Positions 5,114 to 14,222 of a DNA stretch of 22,552 bases are shown piece after piece (position 1 is the stretch's first letter; each line of letters starts with the position of its first letter). The DNA is from Scatosoma sp045654025 (lineage in GTDB: Bacteria; Bacillota; Clostridia; Christensenellales; Borkfalkiaceae), in contig JAZOMO010000041.1 of the NCBI GenBank assembly GCA_045654025.1, positions 1 to 22,552 on the forward strand, given 5' to 3'. The position numbers and the translations under genes are program-made. Below the pieces are notes generated by a model. The model was not told the DNA's origin, ran no database searches, and was given only the letters and a program-made list of their open reading frames with translations.

Positions 5114-7783
5114 ATGAAGGAATATTTGCAGGAATCCGAGGCAGTGTTATCGGCAGTGAATTCCACTGCGGATGGTTTAACCGCGGCAGAGGCGCAAAAG
5201 CGCCTCGAAGAAAACGGCCCCAACAAGCTTGCGGAAGGCAAGAAGAAGGGTTGGATTCGTCGGTTCTTTGAACAGTTGACCGACCCGATGATCATCGTTT
5301 TGTTGATTGCGGCAGGTGTAAACCTCGTCACCATCATCATCGACCGTATGGGCGGCGGCGACGAATCGTTTGCCGAATTCTTCATCATCGTTGCGGTTGT
5401 ACTGTTGAACGCGATTTTGGGCGTGGTGCAGGAAGGAAAAGCCGAACAAGCCATCGAGGCGTTAAAGCAGATGACCTCAGCCACCAGTAAGGTGTTGCGT
5501 GGCGGTCAGCTGGTTGCGGTAAAGAGTGAGGACTTGGTCGTTGGCGACGTAATTATCTTAGAGGCTGGTGACAGTGTTCCTGCCGATTGCCGTCTTTTGG
5601 AGAGCGCGTCTTTAAAGGCCGAAGAGGCGGCTTTGACGGGGGAAAGCGTTCCCTCTAATAAGGATGCGGCGGTTTTGACCTGCGAAGAGGGCAAGGACGT
5701 TCCCTTGGGTGATAGAAAGAATATGGTCTACATGGGTACGACGATTGTGTACGGCAGAGCGACTGCCGTGGTCGTTGCGACCGGTATGCAGACGGAAATG
5801 GGTAAAATCGCAGACGTGCTCGCTAAGGCAGAGGACGAAGAAACGCCCTTGCAGAAGAAGCTTAACTCGCTGTCGAAGATCCTCAGCTTCCTCGTTTTGG
5901 GGATTGCTGTGTTTATTTTCGCATTCAATCTCATCAGCAAAAACGCTGGCTGGGATATGGAAGTCATTTTGGATAGCTTTATCGTAGCCGTTTCCTTGGC
6001 GGTTGCGGCAATTCCCGAAGGGCTTGCTACTGTCGTTACCATCGTCTTGTCGATGGGTATGACGAAAATGGCGAAGAAAAACGCCGTCGTGAAAAAGCTG
6101 ACGGCGGTGGAAACGTTGGGCTGTACGCAGATTATCTGTTCGGATAAGACGGGTACGCTGACCCAAAACAAGATGACGGTTGTCGAACATTACGGCGACG
6201 ACGAGGCCCTCTTAGGTCGCGCGATGGCGCAATGCAGCGATGCGGTGCTGGATGCAGAAAAGCTGGAAGCAGTAGGCGAGCCGACCGAATGTGCTCTCGT
6301 CAACTACGCGTATAAGCTTGGCTTGAACAAAACGGAGATGGGCAAGGCGGAAAAACGTGTTGCAGAAGCTCCTTTTGACAGCATGCGTAAGATGATGTCC
6401 ACCATTCATTCGGGCGAAAATGGTATCGTGCAATACACGAAGGGCGCGCCCGACGAAATCTTGAAAAACTGCACCCATGTCTTAGTTGAAGGCAAGATTT
6501 TGCCCTTGACGGACGAAAAGCGCGCTGAAATTTTGGCGGCGAACAAGAGAATGGCAGACAGCGCGTTGCGTGTGTTGGCTGCGGCATTCAAAACCTTGGA
6601 CAGCGTGCCTGAAAACTTTGAACCGCAGGATATCGAAAAGGACCTCGTATTCATCGGCTTGACGGGTATGATCGACCCGATTCGTCCGGAGGTAAAGGAC
6701 GCAATCGCCCTTTGTAAAGATGCGGGTATCCGCGCGGTTATGATTACGGGCGACCATATTGATACGGCGGGTGCAATCGCAATGCAACTGGGGATTATCA
6801 CCGACAAATCGCAGGCGATTACGGGCGCGGAGATGGCGGAATTCTCCGATGAGGAATTTGAAGAAAAGATTTCTCAATACTCCGTATATGCTCGTGTACA
6901 ACCCGAACACAAGGTGCGTATTGTCACCATGTGGAAAAAGAAAGGCTATATCACCGCGATGACGGGCGACGGCGTAAACGACGCGCCCAGTATCAAGAGC
7001 GCAGACATCGGTATCGGTATGGGTATTACGGGTACGGACGTCACCAAGGGCGCGGCGGATATGGTATTGCAGGACGACAACTTTGCCACCATCGTTTCGG
7101 CGGTAGGTGAAGGCAGACGTATCTACGACAACATCTGCAAAACCATTCAATTCCTGCTCTCGTCCAACCTCGCAGAGGTTGTTGCGGTCTTCTTTGCAAC
7201 GCTGATTTCTTCCAGTTTGACCTTGCTTCGTCCGATGCACTTGCTTTGGATCAACTTGATTACGGACACCTTCCCTGCAATTGCGTTGGGTATGGAAGAG
7301 GGCGAAGCCGACCTTATGAAACGCAATCCACGTAACGACAAAGAGAGTATCTTCTCGCACGGGCTGGGATTGAACGTAGTGTTGCAAGGTATCTTTATCG
7401 GCGTTTTGACCCTGACAGCCTTCTATATCGGTGTGTTTATCGGCTCGAAAACGAGCACTGAAATGGGGCAGGCGTACGGCTCGACGATGGCGTTCTTAAC
7501 GCTGGCGTTGACGGAAACGGTGCATGCGTTTGACGTGCGTTCGATTCGTCATTCGGTGTTCAGTCTGAAGAAACAGAACAAATACCTGTGGGCTGCCACC
7601 ATCTTCTCGCTTGTATTGACCCTGTCGGTTGTGTTCATTCCTCCCTTTGCGGCAATTTTCGAATTCGCGGCAATCGGCTGGGTTGAACTGCTCATTTGCG
7701 TAGGGTTGGCGTTCTCTGTAATGCTGTTCACGGAAATCACGAAGCTCGTACAAAACGCAATCGAGAAAAAGAGAAATAAGTAA
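5114..7783 (+). CDS. P2-type cation-transporting ATPase (Ca2+/Mn2+ export)
   Basis: This 889-residue membrane pump couples ATP hydrolysis to cation export. The actuator motif TGES is at 175-178, the M4 ion-site motif PEGL at 301-304, and the phosphorylation site DKTGT at Asp344. KGAPDE (nucleotide binding), MITGD and MTGDGVNDAPS (from 616) follow, then NLITDTFPAIALGME in M6. The M4 and M6 motifs are those of SERCA/PMR1-like bacterial Ca2+-ATPases. The Mn2+ riboswitch upstream suggests Mn2+ is a physiological substrate; family membership alone would not separate Ca2+ from Mn2+. I chose ATG 5114 (AAAGGAG, 4-nt gap). An in-frame ATG at 4964 lies inside the riboswitch and would translate regulatory RNA. 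It is the first gene of an operon with tcdA and pdxY. Confidence 0.95.
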   Translation: MKEYLQESEAVLSAVNSTADGLTAAEAQKRLEENGPNKLAEGKKKGWIRRFFEQLTDPMIIVLLIAAGVNLVTIIIDRMGGGDESFAEFFIIVAVVLLNAILGVVQEGKAEQAIEALKQMTSATSKVLRGGQLVAVKSEDLVVGDVIILEAGDSVPADCRLLESASLKAEEAALTGESVPSNKDAAVLTCEEGKDVPLGDRKNMVYMGTTIVYGRATAVVVATGMQTEMGKIADVLAKAEDEETPLQKKLNSLSKILSFLVLGIAVFIFAFNLISKNAGWDMEVILDSFIVAVSLAVAAIPEGLATVVTIVLSMGMTKMAKKNAVVKKLTAVETLGCTQIICSDKTGTLTQNKMTVVEHYGDDEALLGRAMAQCSDAVLDAEKLEAVGEPTECALVNYAYKLGLNKTEMGKAEKRVAEAPFDSMRKMMSTIHSGENGIVQYTKGAPDEILKNCTHVLVEGKILPLTDEKRAEILAANKRMADSALRVLAAAFKTLDSVPENFEPQDIEKDLVFIGLTGMIDPIRPEVKDAIALCKDAGIRAVMITGDHIDTAGAIAMQLGIITDKSQAITGAEMAEFSDEEFEEKISQYSVYARVQPEHKVRIVTMWKKKGYITAMTGDGVNDAPSIKSADIGIGMGITGTDVTKGAADMVLQDDNFATIVSAVGEGRRIYDNICKTIQFLLSSNLAEVVAVFFATLISSSLTLLRPMHLLWINLITDTFPAIALGMEEGEADLMKRNPRNDKESIFSHGLGLNVVLQGIFIGVLTLTAFYIGVFIGSKTSTEMGQAYGSTMAFLTLALTETVHAFDVRSIRHSVFSLKKQNKYLWAATIFSLVLTLSVVFIPPFAAIFEFAAIGWVELLICVGLAFSVMLFTEITKLVQNAIEKKRNK

Positions 7784-7789
7784 AAAACA

Positions 7790-8497
7790 ATGAAATTTTC
7801 AAGGACGGCACTCCTTCTTGGTGAAGAGGGAGTGCAAAAACTTAAAAAGGCGCACGTGGCGGTGTTCGGCGTGGGCGGTGTAGGCGGCTACGTAGTTGAG
7901 GCGTTGGCGCGAAGCGGCGTGGGCGCGTTTACACTCATCGACCCCGACAAGGTCAGCGAAAGCAACATCAACCGCCAAATCATTGCGTTGCATTCGACTG
8001 TGGGGCAGTACAAGACCTTCGCGGCGCGCGACCGCATCAAGGATATTTCTCCTGATTGCAAGGTGGAAACGAAGGAGATTTTCTATCTGCCTGAAAACGA
8101 CGAGATTGATTTTTTTGCCTTCGATTACGTGGTGGATGCGGTGGATACGGTCAGCGCAAAGCTTGCAATCATCGAGCGTGCAAAAGCCGCAAACGTACCC
8201 GTGATTTCAGCCATGGGTGCAGGGAATAAGCTTGATCCCACCCGTTTTGAGGTGTCGGATATTGCAAAAACCACTGTTTGTCCGCTTGCGCGCGTGATGC
8301 GGCGTGAGCTGAAAAAACGTGGCATAGAACACGTCAAGGTGGTCTATTCGAAGGAAGAGCCGCAACCGGCTAAGGCGACGGACGAGGAAACGGGCAAGCC
8401 TATTCCTGCCAGCGTAGCGTACGTGCCTTCGGTTGCAGGACTAATCCTTGCCTCAGAAGTAATTAAAGATTTAACAGAGGTAAATCATGGCTTATAG
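7790..8497 (+). CDS. tcdA: tRNA threonylcarbamoyladenosine dehydratase (TcdA/CsdL, ThiF-E1 family)
   Basis: TcdA uses ATP to dehydrate t6A37 in tRNA to its cyclic form (ct6A). The 235-residue product has an E1-like Rossmann nucleotide loop GVGGVGG at 27-33, the downstream acidic LIDPD, the ThiF-family SNINRQ, and a DAVDTVSAK segment. It lacks an attached rhodanese domain, as is usual for TcdA. It starts 6 nt after the ATPase stop with only a weak ribosome binding site (purine-rich GAGAAATAAG), suggesting translational coupling. Its 3' end overlaps the next gene by 11 nt. MoeB/ThiF adenylyltransferases are the nearest alternative, but length and sequence fit TcdA better, and no thi or moa genes are near. 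Confidence 0.9.
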   Translation: MKFSRTALLLGEEGVQKLKKAHVAVFGVGGVGGYVVEALARSGVGAFTLIDPDKVSESNINRQIIALHSTVGQYKTFAARDRIKDISPDCKVETKEIFYLPENDEIDFFAFDYVVDAVDTVSAKLAIIERAKAANVPVISAMGAGNKLDPTRFEVSDIAKTTVCPLARVMRRELKKRGIEHVKVVYSKEEPQPAKATDEETGKPIPASVAYVPSVAGLILASEVIKDLTEVNHGL

Positions 8498-9314
8498 GAA
8501 GATTTTAACAATTCAGGACATTTCTTGTGTAGGACAATGCTCGTTGACGGTGGCGTTGCCGATTTTGTCTGCTTGCGGACACGAAACCTGCATTTTGCCC
8601 TCTGCCGTTTTGTCGACGCATACGGCTGGGTTTAGCGGCTTTACCTTCCGTGACTTGACGGACGATATCCCTGCGATTACGGCGCACTGGAAGAAGGAAG
8701 GTATCGCTTTCGACGCTATCTATACCGGCTATCTTGGCAGCACCAAGCAGGTTGCTTACGTCAAGGAGATTTTGGAAACGATGGGGACAAGCTCTGCCGT
8801 TCGCGTAGTAGACCCTGCTTTTGCGGACAACGGCAAGCTGTATCCTATCTTCGACGACGTGTACGTAGCGGCAATGCGCACGCTTTGCCCTGCGGCAGAC
8901 GTATTAGTACCCAACATCACCGAGGCTTGCTTCTTGGCGGGTGTCGAATATAAGGAAAGCTACGACGAAGCATATATCCTCGGCTTGTTGCAGGAGCTCC
9001 AAAAGCTCGGCTGTTCGACCATCGTGCTGACGGGGGTAGGCTACGCACCCGATAAGACGGGCGTAGTGGTGTATGAAAACGGCAAGATTTCCTACTACCA
9101 ACACAATCGTATCGCAAAGGGCTGTCACGGTACGGGCGACGTATACGCATCGGCGTTTGTGGGCGCGTTGATGCAGAATAAGACCTTGTTTGATGCGGCA
9201 AAGATTGCGGCGGATTACACTGTGCGTTGTATCGAGAATACGCAGGGCGATCCTACCCACTGGTACGGCGTAAAGTTCGAAACGGCGTTGGCTGACCTTA
9301 TGAAAATGCTGTAA
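8487..9314 (+). CDS. pdxY: Pyridoxal/pyridoxamine kinase (PfkB/ribokinase superfamily)
   Basis: This 275-residue cytoplasmic kinase phosphorylates B6 vitamers using ATP, salvaging pyridoxal 5'-phosphate. Diagnostic features are the N-terminal ILTIQDISCVGQCS, VLSTHTAGF (substrate pocket), VVDPAFAD, VLVPNITEA, and the catalytic loop GCHGTGDVYAS with Asp218 as base. The ATG at 8487 overlaps the tail of tcdA and sits behind AGAGGT. PLP is the cofactor of MetY encoded nearby on the other strand, but no regulatory link is visible. PdxY-like and PdxK-like specificities cannot be separated from sequence. A bidirectional terminator follows. Confidence 0.92.
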   Translation: MAYRKILTIQDISCVGQCSLTVALPILSACGHETCILPSAVLSTHTAGFSGFTFRDLTDDIPAITAHWKKEGIAFDAIYTGYLGSTKQVAYVKEILETMGTSSAVRVVDPAFADNGKLYPIFDDVYVAAMRTLCPAADVLVPNITEACFLAGVEYKESYDEAYILGLLQELQKLGCSTIVLTGVGYAPDKTGVVVYENGKISYYQHNRIAKGCHGTGDVYASAFVGALMQNKTLFDAAKIAADYTVRCIENTQGDPTHWYGVKFETALADLMKML

Positions 9315-9335
9315 GATTAAAACAAAAAAAGAAAT

Positions 9336-9366
9336 GCGACCTTGTTTGATACGAGGTCGCTTTTTT
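9336..9366. terminator. Bidirectional intrinsic terminator between pdxY and metA
   Basis: GCGACCT (9336-9342) pairs with AGGTCGC (9354-9360). Six T follow on the plus strand, and A-rich sequence before it (AACAAAAAAAGAAAT) gives a U tract on the minus strand. It can end both convergent operons. Confidence 0.85.
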
Positions 9367-9376
9367 GTTTGCCTTT

Positions 9377-10291
9377 TTAGACGTTTTTGATATCGTAAGG
9401 GGTACTCTGGTAAACAAAGTAGTTTAACCAGTTGGAGTACAGCAGGTTTGCGTGTGCGCGCCAGCTAACCAAGGGAGGCTTCGTGGGGTCGTCACCAGGG
9501 AAATAGTTTTCGGGGACGTGGATGGGCTTGCCCTGCGAAAGGTCGCGCAGGTATTCGTTCTTCAGCGTATCCGCATCGTATTCCGAATGTCCCGTGATGA
9601 AAATCTGCCTGCCGTTTTTCGTGGAAACGGCGTACACCCCTGAAATATCCGAGGAAGCAAGGATTTTCAAATGCTTTACCTGCTCAATGTCTTCGCGGGA
9701 AACGGTGGTGTGCCGTGATTGCGGAACCATAAAGCTTTCGTCAAAGCCACGGAAGAGAATGGAAGGCTTGTGGTCTACCTTGTGGGGGAAGACCCCGAAC
9801 ATCTTCTCGTTCATTTGCTTTTTCTGAATACCGTAGTGGTAGTACAGCCCTGCCTGCGCCCCCCAGCAGATGTGGAAAGTGCTGTGGACGTGGGTTTTGC
9901 TCCATTCCATAATTTCGCACAGTTCCTGCCAGTATTCGACTTCCTCGAAGGGCATATGCTCTACGGGCGCGCCCGTGATAATCATACCGTCAAATTTGCG
10001 GTGCTTGACTTCGTCAAAGGTCTTGTAGAACGCCAAGAGGTGGTCTGCCGCAACGTTCTTCGATTCGTGCGACTTGGTGTGGATAAGCTCCATTTCTACC
10101 TGCAAGGGCGTGTTGCCGAGCAGGCGCGCAAGCTGGGTTTCCGTTTCAATCTTCTTGGGCATCAAATTCAAGATGAGAATTTTCAGCGGACGGATATCCT
10201 GCGTCATAGCGCGCGTTTCCGTCATGACGAAGATGTTTTCGCCTTCCAAAGTCTTGACGGCAGGTAAGTTGTTGGGAATTTTAATAGGCAT
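9377..10291 (-). CDS. metA: Homoserine O-acetyltransferase, MetA family
   Basis: The 304-residue product activates homoserine for methionine synthesis. Catalytic residues sit at the canonical positions: Cys142 in FHICWGAQA, His235 and Glu237 in TGHSEYD. Residue 111 is Glu (GAPVEHM); in characterised MetA proteins Glu111 marks acetyl-CoA use and Gly111 succinyl-CoA use. I therefore infer acetyltransferase activity even though the family is often labelled succinyltransferase. The start ATG at 10291 follows AGAAGGT, 20 nt after the metY stop, so the two form one leftward operon. The partner enzyme being an O-acetylhomoserine-type sulfhydrylase fits. Confidence 0.93.
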   Translation of the reverse strand: MPIKIPNNLPAVKTLEGENIFVMTETRAMTQDIRPLKILILNLMPKKIETETQLARLLGNTPLQVEMELIHTKSHESKNVAADHLLAFYKTFDEVKHRKFDGMIITGAPVEHMPFEEVEYWQELCEIMEWSKTHVHSTFHICWGAQAGLYYHYGIQKKQMNEKMFGVFPHKVDHKPSILFRGFDESFMVPQSRHTTVSREDIEQVKHLKILASSDISGVYAVSTKNGRQIFITGHSEYDADTLKNEYLRDLSQGKPIHVPENYFPGDDPTKPPLVSWRAHANLLYSNWLNYFVYQSTPYDIKNV

Positions 10292-10311
10292 AGTTTACCT
10301 TCTTTTGTGGA

Positions 10312-11598
10312 TTATAACGTATTCAAAGCCTGCTGAATATCGTCGATAAGGTCTTGGTAGTTTTCGATACCGCAGGAAAGGCGAATGAGGTCGCCGGGTA
10401 CGCCTGCCGCAAGCAATTCTTCGTCGTTCATCTGTCTGTGGGTAGCGCTAGCGGGGTGCAGACAGCAGCTTCTTGCATCGGCAACGTGCGTTTCGATAGC
10501 GATGATTTTCAGCGCCTTCATCAGCTTTTCCGCCGCTTTTCTGCCGCCCTTTACGCCAAAGCTTACGACGCCGCAGGTGCCGTTAGGCATCATCTTCTTA
10601 GCCAAGTCGTAATACTTATTCGAGGGCAAGCCAGGGTAGTTTACCCACGCGATTTTGTCGTTGCTTTCCAAGAATTCCGCAACCTTTTGCGCGTTCAGGC
10701 AATGGCGTTCCATTCTGACGTGCAGGCTTTCCAAGCCAAGGTTGAGGTAGAATGCGCTCTGAGGAGACTGCGTGCAACCAAAGTCGCGCATCAGCTGCGC
10801 CGTTGCTTTGGTGATATACGCGCCTGCGTTGCCGAACTTTTCTACGTAGGTGATACCGTGGTAGCTTTCGTCGGGGGTGCAGAGCCCGGGGAATTTCTCC
10901 TTGTGCGCCATCCAGTCGAACTTACCGCTGTCTACGATACAGCCGCCTACCGCTACGCCGTGGCCGTCCATGTACTTGGTAGTGGAGTGGGTGACGATGT
11001 CTGCGCCGAATTCAAACGGGCGGCAGTTGACGGGGGTTGCAAAGGTGTTGTCGATAATCAGGGGTACGCCGTGCGCGTGCGCCGCCTTTGCGAATTTTTC
11101 AATATCCAAGACGGTCAGGGCGGGGTTTGCCACCGTTTCGCCGAAGACTGCCTTCGTGTTTTCCTGGAACGCAGCGTTCAATTCCTCTTCCGTGCAGTCA
11201 GGGTCGATGAAAGTGAAGGAGATGCCCATGCGCTTCATCGTCACGGAGAAGAGGTTGTACGTACCGCCATAGATACTGGTGGAGCATACCACGTGGTCGC
11301 CGCCTTCTGCAATGTTGAAAATAGAGAAAAAGCTTGCCGCTTGTCCAGAGGAGAGCAACATCGCCGCGCTACCCCCTTCGAGGGCGCAAATTTTTGCCGC
11401 TACCGTATCGCAGGTAGGGTTTTGCAGACGGGAATAAAAATATCCGCTTGCCTCGAGGTCAAAGAGCTTTCCCATATCCTCGCTGGTGGCGTATTTGAAG
11501 GTCGTGCTCTGTATAATAGGTACTTGGCGGGGTTCGCCGTTGCCGGGGGTATAGCCGCCTTGTACGCAGGTCGTTTCAATTCTATTTTTGTTTTCCAT
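10312..11598 (-). CDS. metY: O-acetylhomoserine sulfhydrylase (Cys/Met metabolism PLP enzyme)
   Basis: This 428-residue type I PLP enzyme makes homocysteine from O-acetylhomoserine and sulfide. The Schiff-base lysine is Lys208 in HSTTKYMDGHG. Other family motifs are FKYATSEDMGKLF, FYSRLQNPT, SSGQAA, YGGTYNLF and IIDNTFATP. Its length matches MetY (about 430), longer than cystathionine gamma-synthase (about 380). I place the start at ATG 11598, preceded by AAAGGAG with a 6-nt gap; an in-frame GTG at 11619 lies upstream of that ribosome binding site. The promoter is at 11660-11689, and the 5' leader is only about 55 nt with no visible S-box or T-box. Confidence 0.94.
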   Translation of the reverse strand: MENKNRIETTCVQGGYTPGNGEPRQVPIIQSTTFKYATSEDMGKLFDLEASGYFYSRLQNPTCDTVAAKICALEGGSAAMLLSSGQAASFFSIFNIAEGGDHVVCSTSIYGGTYNLFSVTMKRMGISFTFIDPDCTEEELNAAFQENTKAVFGETVANPALTVLDIEKFAKAAHAHGVPLIIDNTFATPVNCRPFEFGADIVTHSTTKYMDGHGVAVGGCIVDSGKFDWMAHKEKFPGLCTPDESYHGITYVEKFGNAGAYITKATAQLMRDFGCTQSPQSAFYLNLGLESLHVRMERHCLNAQKVAEFLESNDKIAWVNYPGLPSNKYYDLAKKMMPNGTCGVVSFGVKGGRKAAEKLMKALKIIAIETHVADARSCCLHPASATHRQMNDEELLAAGVPGDLIRLSCGIENYQDLIDDIQQALNTL

Positions 11599-11659
11599 AT
11601 CATGCTCCTTTGTCGCCACGTGGTGCGGCGGCGTAAAAACAATACAATCTTTGGAAAAG

Positions 11660-11689
11660 ATTATACCACGATTGCACTGCGTTCGTCAA
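11660..11689 (-). promoter_or_regulatory. Promoter of the metY-metA operon
   Basis: On the minus strand TTGACG (11689-11684) and TATAAT (11665-11660) are 18 bp apart. It is divergent from the promoter at 11784. Confidence 0.8.
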
Positions 11690-11783
11690 GCATTTTTCCT
11701 TTGTAGAAGTCGGGCGCAGAGCGTTAGTTGTCACAAAAAGAGGAAAAAAGTGAAAAAAATGTGTTTCGTCTACCGATAGTGCG

Positions 11784-11813
11784 TTGACAAAAGCCGAAAG
11801 ATTGTAGTATAAT
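11784..11813 (+). promoter_or_regulatory. Promoter of the corC-like/galE/sufCB/apeA operon
   Basis: TTGACA (11784-11789) and TATAAT (11808-11813) match consensus exactly with an 18-bp spacer. The predicted start near 11820 lies after an in-frame ATG at 11819, which rules that codon out as the gene start. Confidence 0.88.
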
Positions 11814-11875
11814 GTAGGATGACGGAAAATATTTATATTTTCCTGAAAAAAAATTTTTTAACCTATGGAGGAATT

Positions 11876-13147
11876 ATGGACCCGCTATCTCTAAGTATCA
11901 TTATCGTTGTGCTGATTTTGCTCTCTGGCTTTTTCTCAGGGACGGAAACGGCGTTTTCGTGTGCAAACAAAATCAAGCTGAAAAGCTTTGCCGCGCTTGG
12001 TAAACGCAACGCAAAGGCAGTATCTGATTTTGCAGACAAAAATTATGACAAACTCGTAACGACGATTTTGATCGGTAACAACATCGTCAACCTGACTGCG
12101 TCTGGCTTGGCGGTAATCTTATTTGAAAGACTGCTGACAGGCACGGGCATCGACCACACCACGATTTCCACGATTGTTATGACGGTGGTGGTACTCATCA
12201 TCGGTGAAATTACGCCCAAATACCTTGCCAGCGTATATCCCGAAAAATTCTGTTTCATCTTCTATCCGTTGATGCAGCTTTTCTACTGGGTGTTAATCCC
12301 TGTACGTTGTGTATTTGACGGTTTCAAATGGTTGCTTGCTAAAATCTTCCGTTTGAAGAAGGACGATTCGATTACAGACGAAGAGCTGATGTCCCTCGTA
12401 GACGAAGCAGAGGAAGACGGCACGCTGAAGGAAGACGAATCGGAGCTGGTACGCTCTGCGCTCGAATTTGACGACCAAAAGGTAGAGGATATCCTTGTTC
12501 CTCGCGTCAACGTTATCGCGGCGAATATTCATTCTTCGATGGACGAAATCTGCGAAGTATTCCGCAAGCACGGGTATTCGCGTATTCCCATCTACGAAGA
12601 AACGATTGACCATATCGTGGGCTTGATTCACGAACGCGACTTCTTCCTTGCTTACTTAAAGGGGGAAAAGTCGGTAAAATCCATCCTGCAGGAAGTGGTG
12701 TTCACCACCGAATACACCCGTATTTCCACTCTCTTGAGACAGTTGCAAAAGGAAAAGGTGCACATGGCGGTTGTATCCGACGAATACGGCGGCGTGGTAG
12801 GTATCGTTACCTTGGAGGACGTCTTGGAGGAGCTGGTTGGCGATATCTGGGACGAACACGACGAGGAAGAGGTATTGTACGGCTCGATTTCCGACAACGA
12901 ATACTGGGTAGACGGGAAGATGAACTTGGACGAATTCTTCGATCTGTACGATATGGAAAAGGATGACGAGGCGTTTGAGGCAGTCACCGTTGGCGGCTGG
13001 GTAACCGAAGAATGCGGTGGCATTCCGCCCGTTGGCGAAACCTTCCACTATAAAAAGCTGGAAATCAAGGTTGTAAAAACCACCCGTCAAAAGGTTATAA
13101 AAATCCGTTCTCGCTACGACGAGACGCTCACCGAGGAAGATGAGTAA
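11876..13147 (+). CDS. CNNM/CorB-CorC (HlyC) family membrane protein, probable Mg2+/divalent cation transport
   Basis: The 423-residue product has three parts. An N-terminal DUF21/CNNM membrane domain (about residues 1-175) carries the motif SGFFSGTETAF and several hydrophobic helices, including VVVLIIGEITPKYLA. A CBS pair follows (about 195-325; VEDILVPRVNV, GYSRIPIYEE, VVSDEYGGVVGIVTLEDVLEELVGDIWDE). A CorC_HlyC domain ends the protein. Such proteins export Mg2+ or regulate it. Some are labelled hemolysins, but toxin activity is not implied. ATG 11876 has GGAGG 6 nt upstream; the in-frame ATG at 11819 is at or before the transcription start. Confidence 0.92.
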   Translation: MDPLSLSIIIVVLILLSGFFSGTETAFSCANKIKLKSFAALGKRNAKAVSDFADKNYDKLVTTILIGNNIVNLTASGLAVILFERLLTGTGIDHTTISTIVMTVVVLIIGEITPKYLASVYPEKFCFIFYPLMQLFYWVLIPVRCVFDGFKWLLAKIFRLKKDDSITDEELMSLVDEAEEDGTLKEDESELVRSALEFDDQKVEDILVPRVNVIAANIHSSMDEICEVFRKHGYSRIPIYEETIDHIVGLIHERDFFLAYLKGEKSVKSILQEVVFTTEYTRISTLLRQLQKEKVHMAVVSDEYGGVVGIVTLEDVLEELVGDIWDEHDEEEVLYGSISDNEYWVDGKMNLDEFFDLYDMEKDDEAFEAVTVGGWVTEECGGIPPVGETFHYKKLEIKVVKTTRQKVIKIRSRYDETLTEEDE

Positions 13148-13190
13148 TTGTATTTGTAAGTGCAAATAATGTTTGAATAGGAGTATGATT

Positions 13191-14210
13191 ATGCAAACGA
13201 TTTTAGTGACTGGCGGTTGCGGCTATATCGGTTCGCACACCGTGTTGGAACTGCTTAATAAGGACTATGAAGTAGTAGTGGTTGATAACCTCAGCAATTC
13301 TAGCTACGAGAGTATTCGTCGCGTGCAGGAGCTGACGGGCAAGACGGTTACCTTCTACGAAAACGACATTCGCGATAAGGAAGCAATGGAGGCGATTTTC
13401 TCTAAACACACCTTTGACGCTGTCATTCACTTTGCGGCGTTCAAAGCGGTGGGGGAAAGCTGCCGTATGCCCTTGAAATATTACGAAAATAATATCAGCG
13501 GCACGGTTAATTTGTTGCAGGTTATGGAAAAATATGACGTGAAGAAGATGATTTTCTCTTCTTCCGCGACCGTTTACGGCACGCCTGAAAGACTGCCGTT
13601 GGACGAGAGCTGTCATCTTTCTACCACCAACCCTTACGGCGCAACTAAGCTGATGATGGAAAGCATCATGACGGACGTTTGGAAGGCGGACAACGAATGG
13701 ACGGTTATTCTTCTTCGCTACTTCAACCCCGTCGGCAGCCACGAGAGTGGCCGCATCGGCGAAGACCCGAAGGGTATCCCCAACAACCTCATGCCTTACG
13801 TGGCGCAGGTTGCCAGTGGTAAACTGCAGTGTATCAACGTCTTTGGTAACGATTACGATACCCCCGACGGAACGGGCGTGCGCGATTATATCCACGTAGT
13901 GGATTTGGCGCTTGGGCATATTGCGGCAATCGAAAAGGTGAATACCACGGGCGTGCACATCTACAACCTGGGTACGGGCCACGGATACAGCGTTTTGGAT
14001 ATGATTAAAGCCTTTGAAAAGGCTTGCGGTAAAACCCTTCCCTATAAAATCTGCGACCGCAGACCTGGGGATATTGCGGCTTGTTACGCTTGCCCCGACA
14101 AGGCGGAAAAGGAACTTGGTTGGACGGCAAAGTTCGGCATCGAAGAGATGTGCGCTTCTCAATGGAAGTGGCAGAGCAGCAACCCGTTCGGCTATGAAGA
14201 AAACAACTAA
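13191..14210 (+). CDS. galE: UDP-glucose 4-epimerase
   Basis: This 339-residue short-chain dehydrogenase interconverts UDP-glucose and UDP-galactose with bound NAD. The NAD loop is TGGCGYIGSH (Gly8, Gly11, Gly14). The catalytic residues are in SSSATVYG and NPYGATK (Tyr149, Lys153). LLRYFNPVG and YIHVVDLA are GalE-specific. The start is ATG 13191 with AGGAG and a 7-nt gap; a TTG at 13173 and ATG at 13185 are badly placed. It lies 43 nt after the CorC-like gene with no terminator, and 12 nt before sufC, so it belongs to the same operon. No other galactose genes are present; it probably supplies surface polysaccharide. Confidence 0.95.
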   Translation: MQTILVTGGCGYIGSHTVLELLNKDYEVVVVDNLSNSSYESIRRVQELTGKTVTFYENDIRDKEAMEAIFSKHTFDAVIHFAAFKAVGESCRMPLKYYENNISGTVNLLQVMEKYDVKKMIFSSSATVYGTPERLPLDESCHLSTTNPYGATKLMMESIMTDVWKADNEWTVILLRYFNPVGSHESGRIGEDPKGIPNNLMPYVAQVASGKLQCINVFGNDYDTPDGTGVRDYIHVVDLALGHIAAIEKVNTTGVHIYNLGTGHGYSVLDMIKAFEKACGKTLPYKICDRRPGDIAACYACPDKAEKELGWTAKFGIEEMCASQWKWQSSNPFGYEENN

Positions 14211-14222
14211 TTAGGAAACGAT

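Noticed and set aside
11599..11653. SAM (S-box) riboswitch in front of metY
   Set aside because: The leader predicted from the promoter is only about 55 nt, too short for an S-box, and no S-box motifs are visible.
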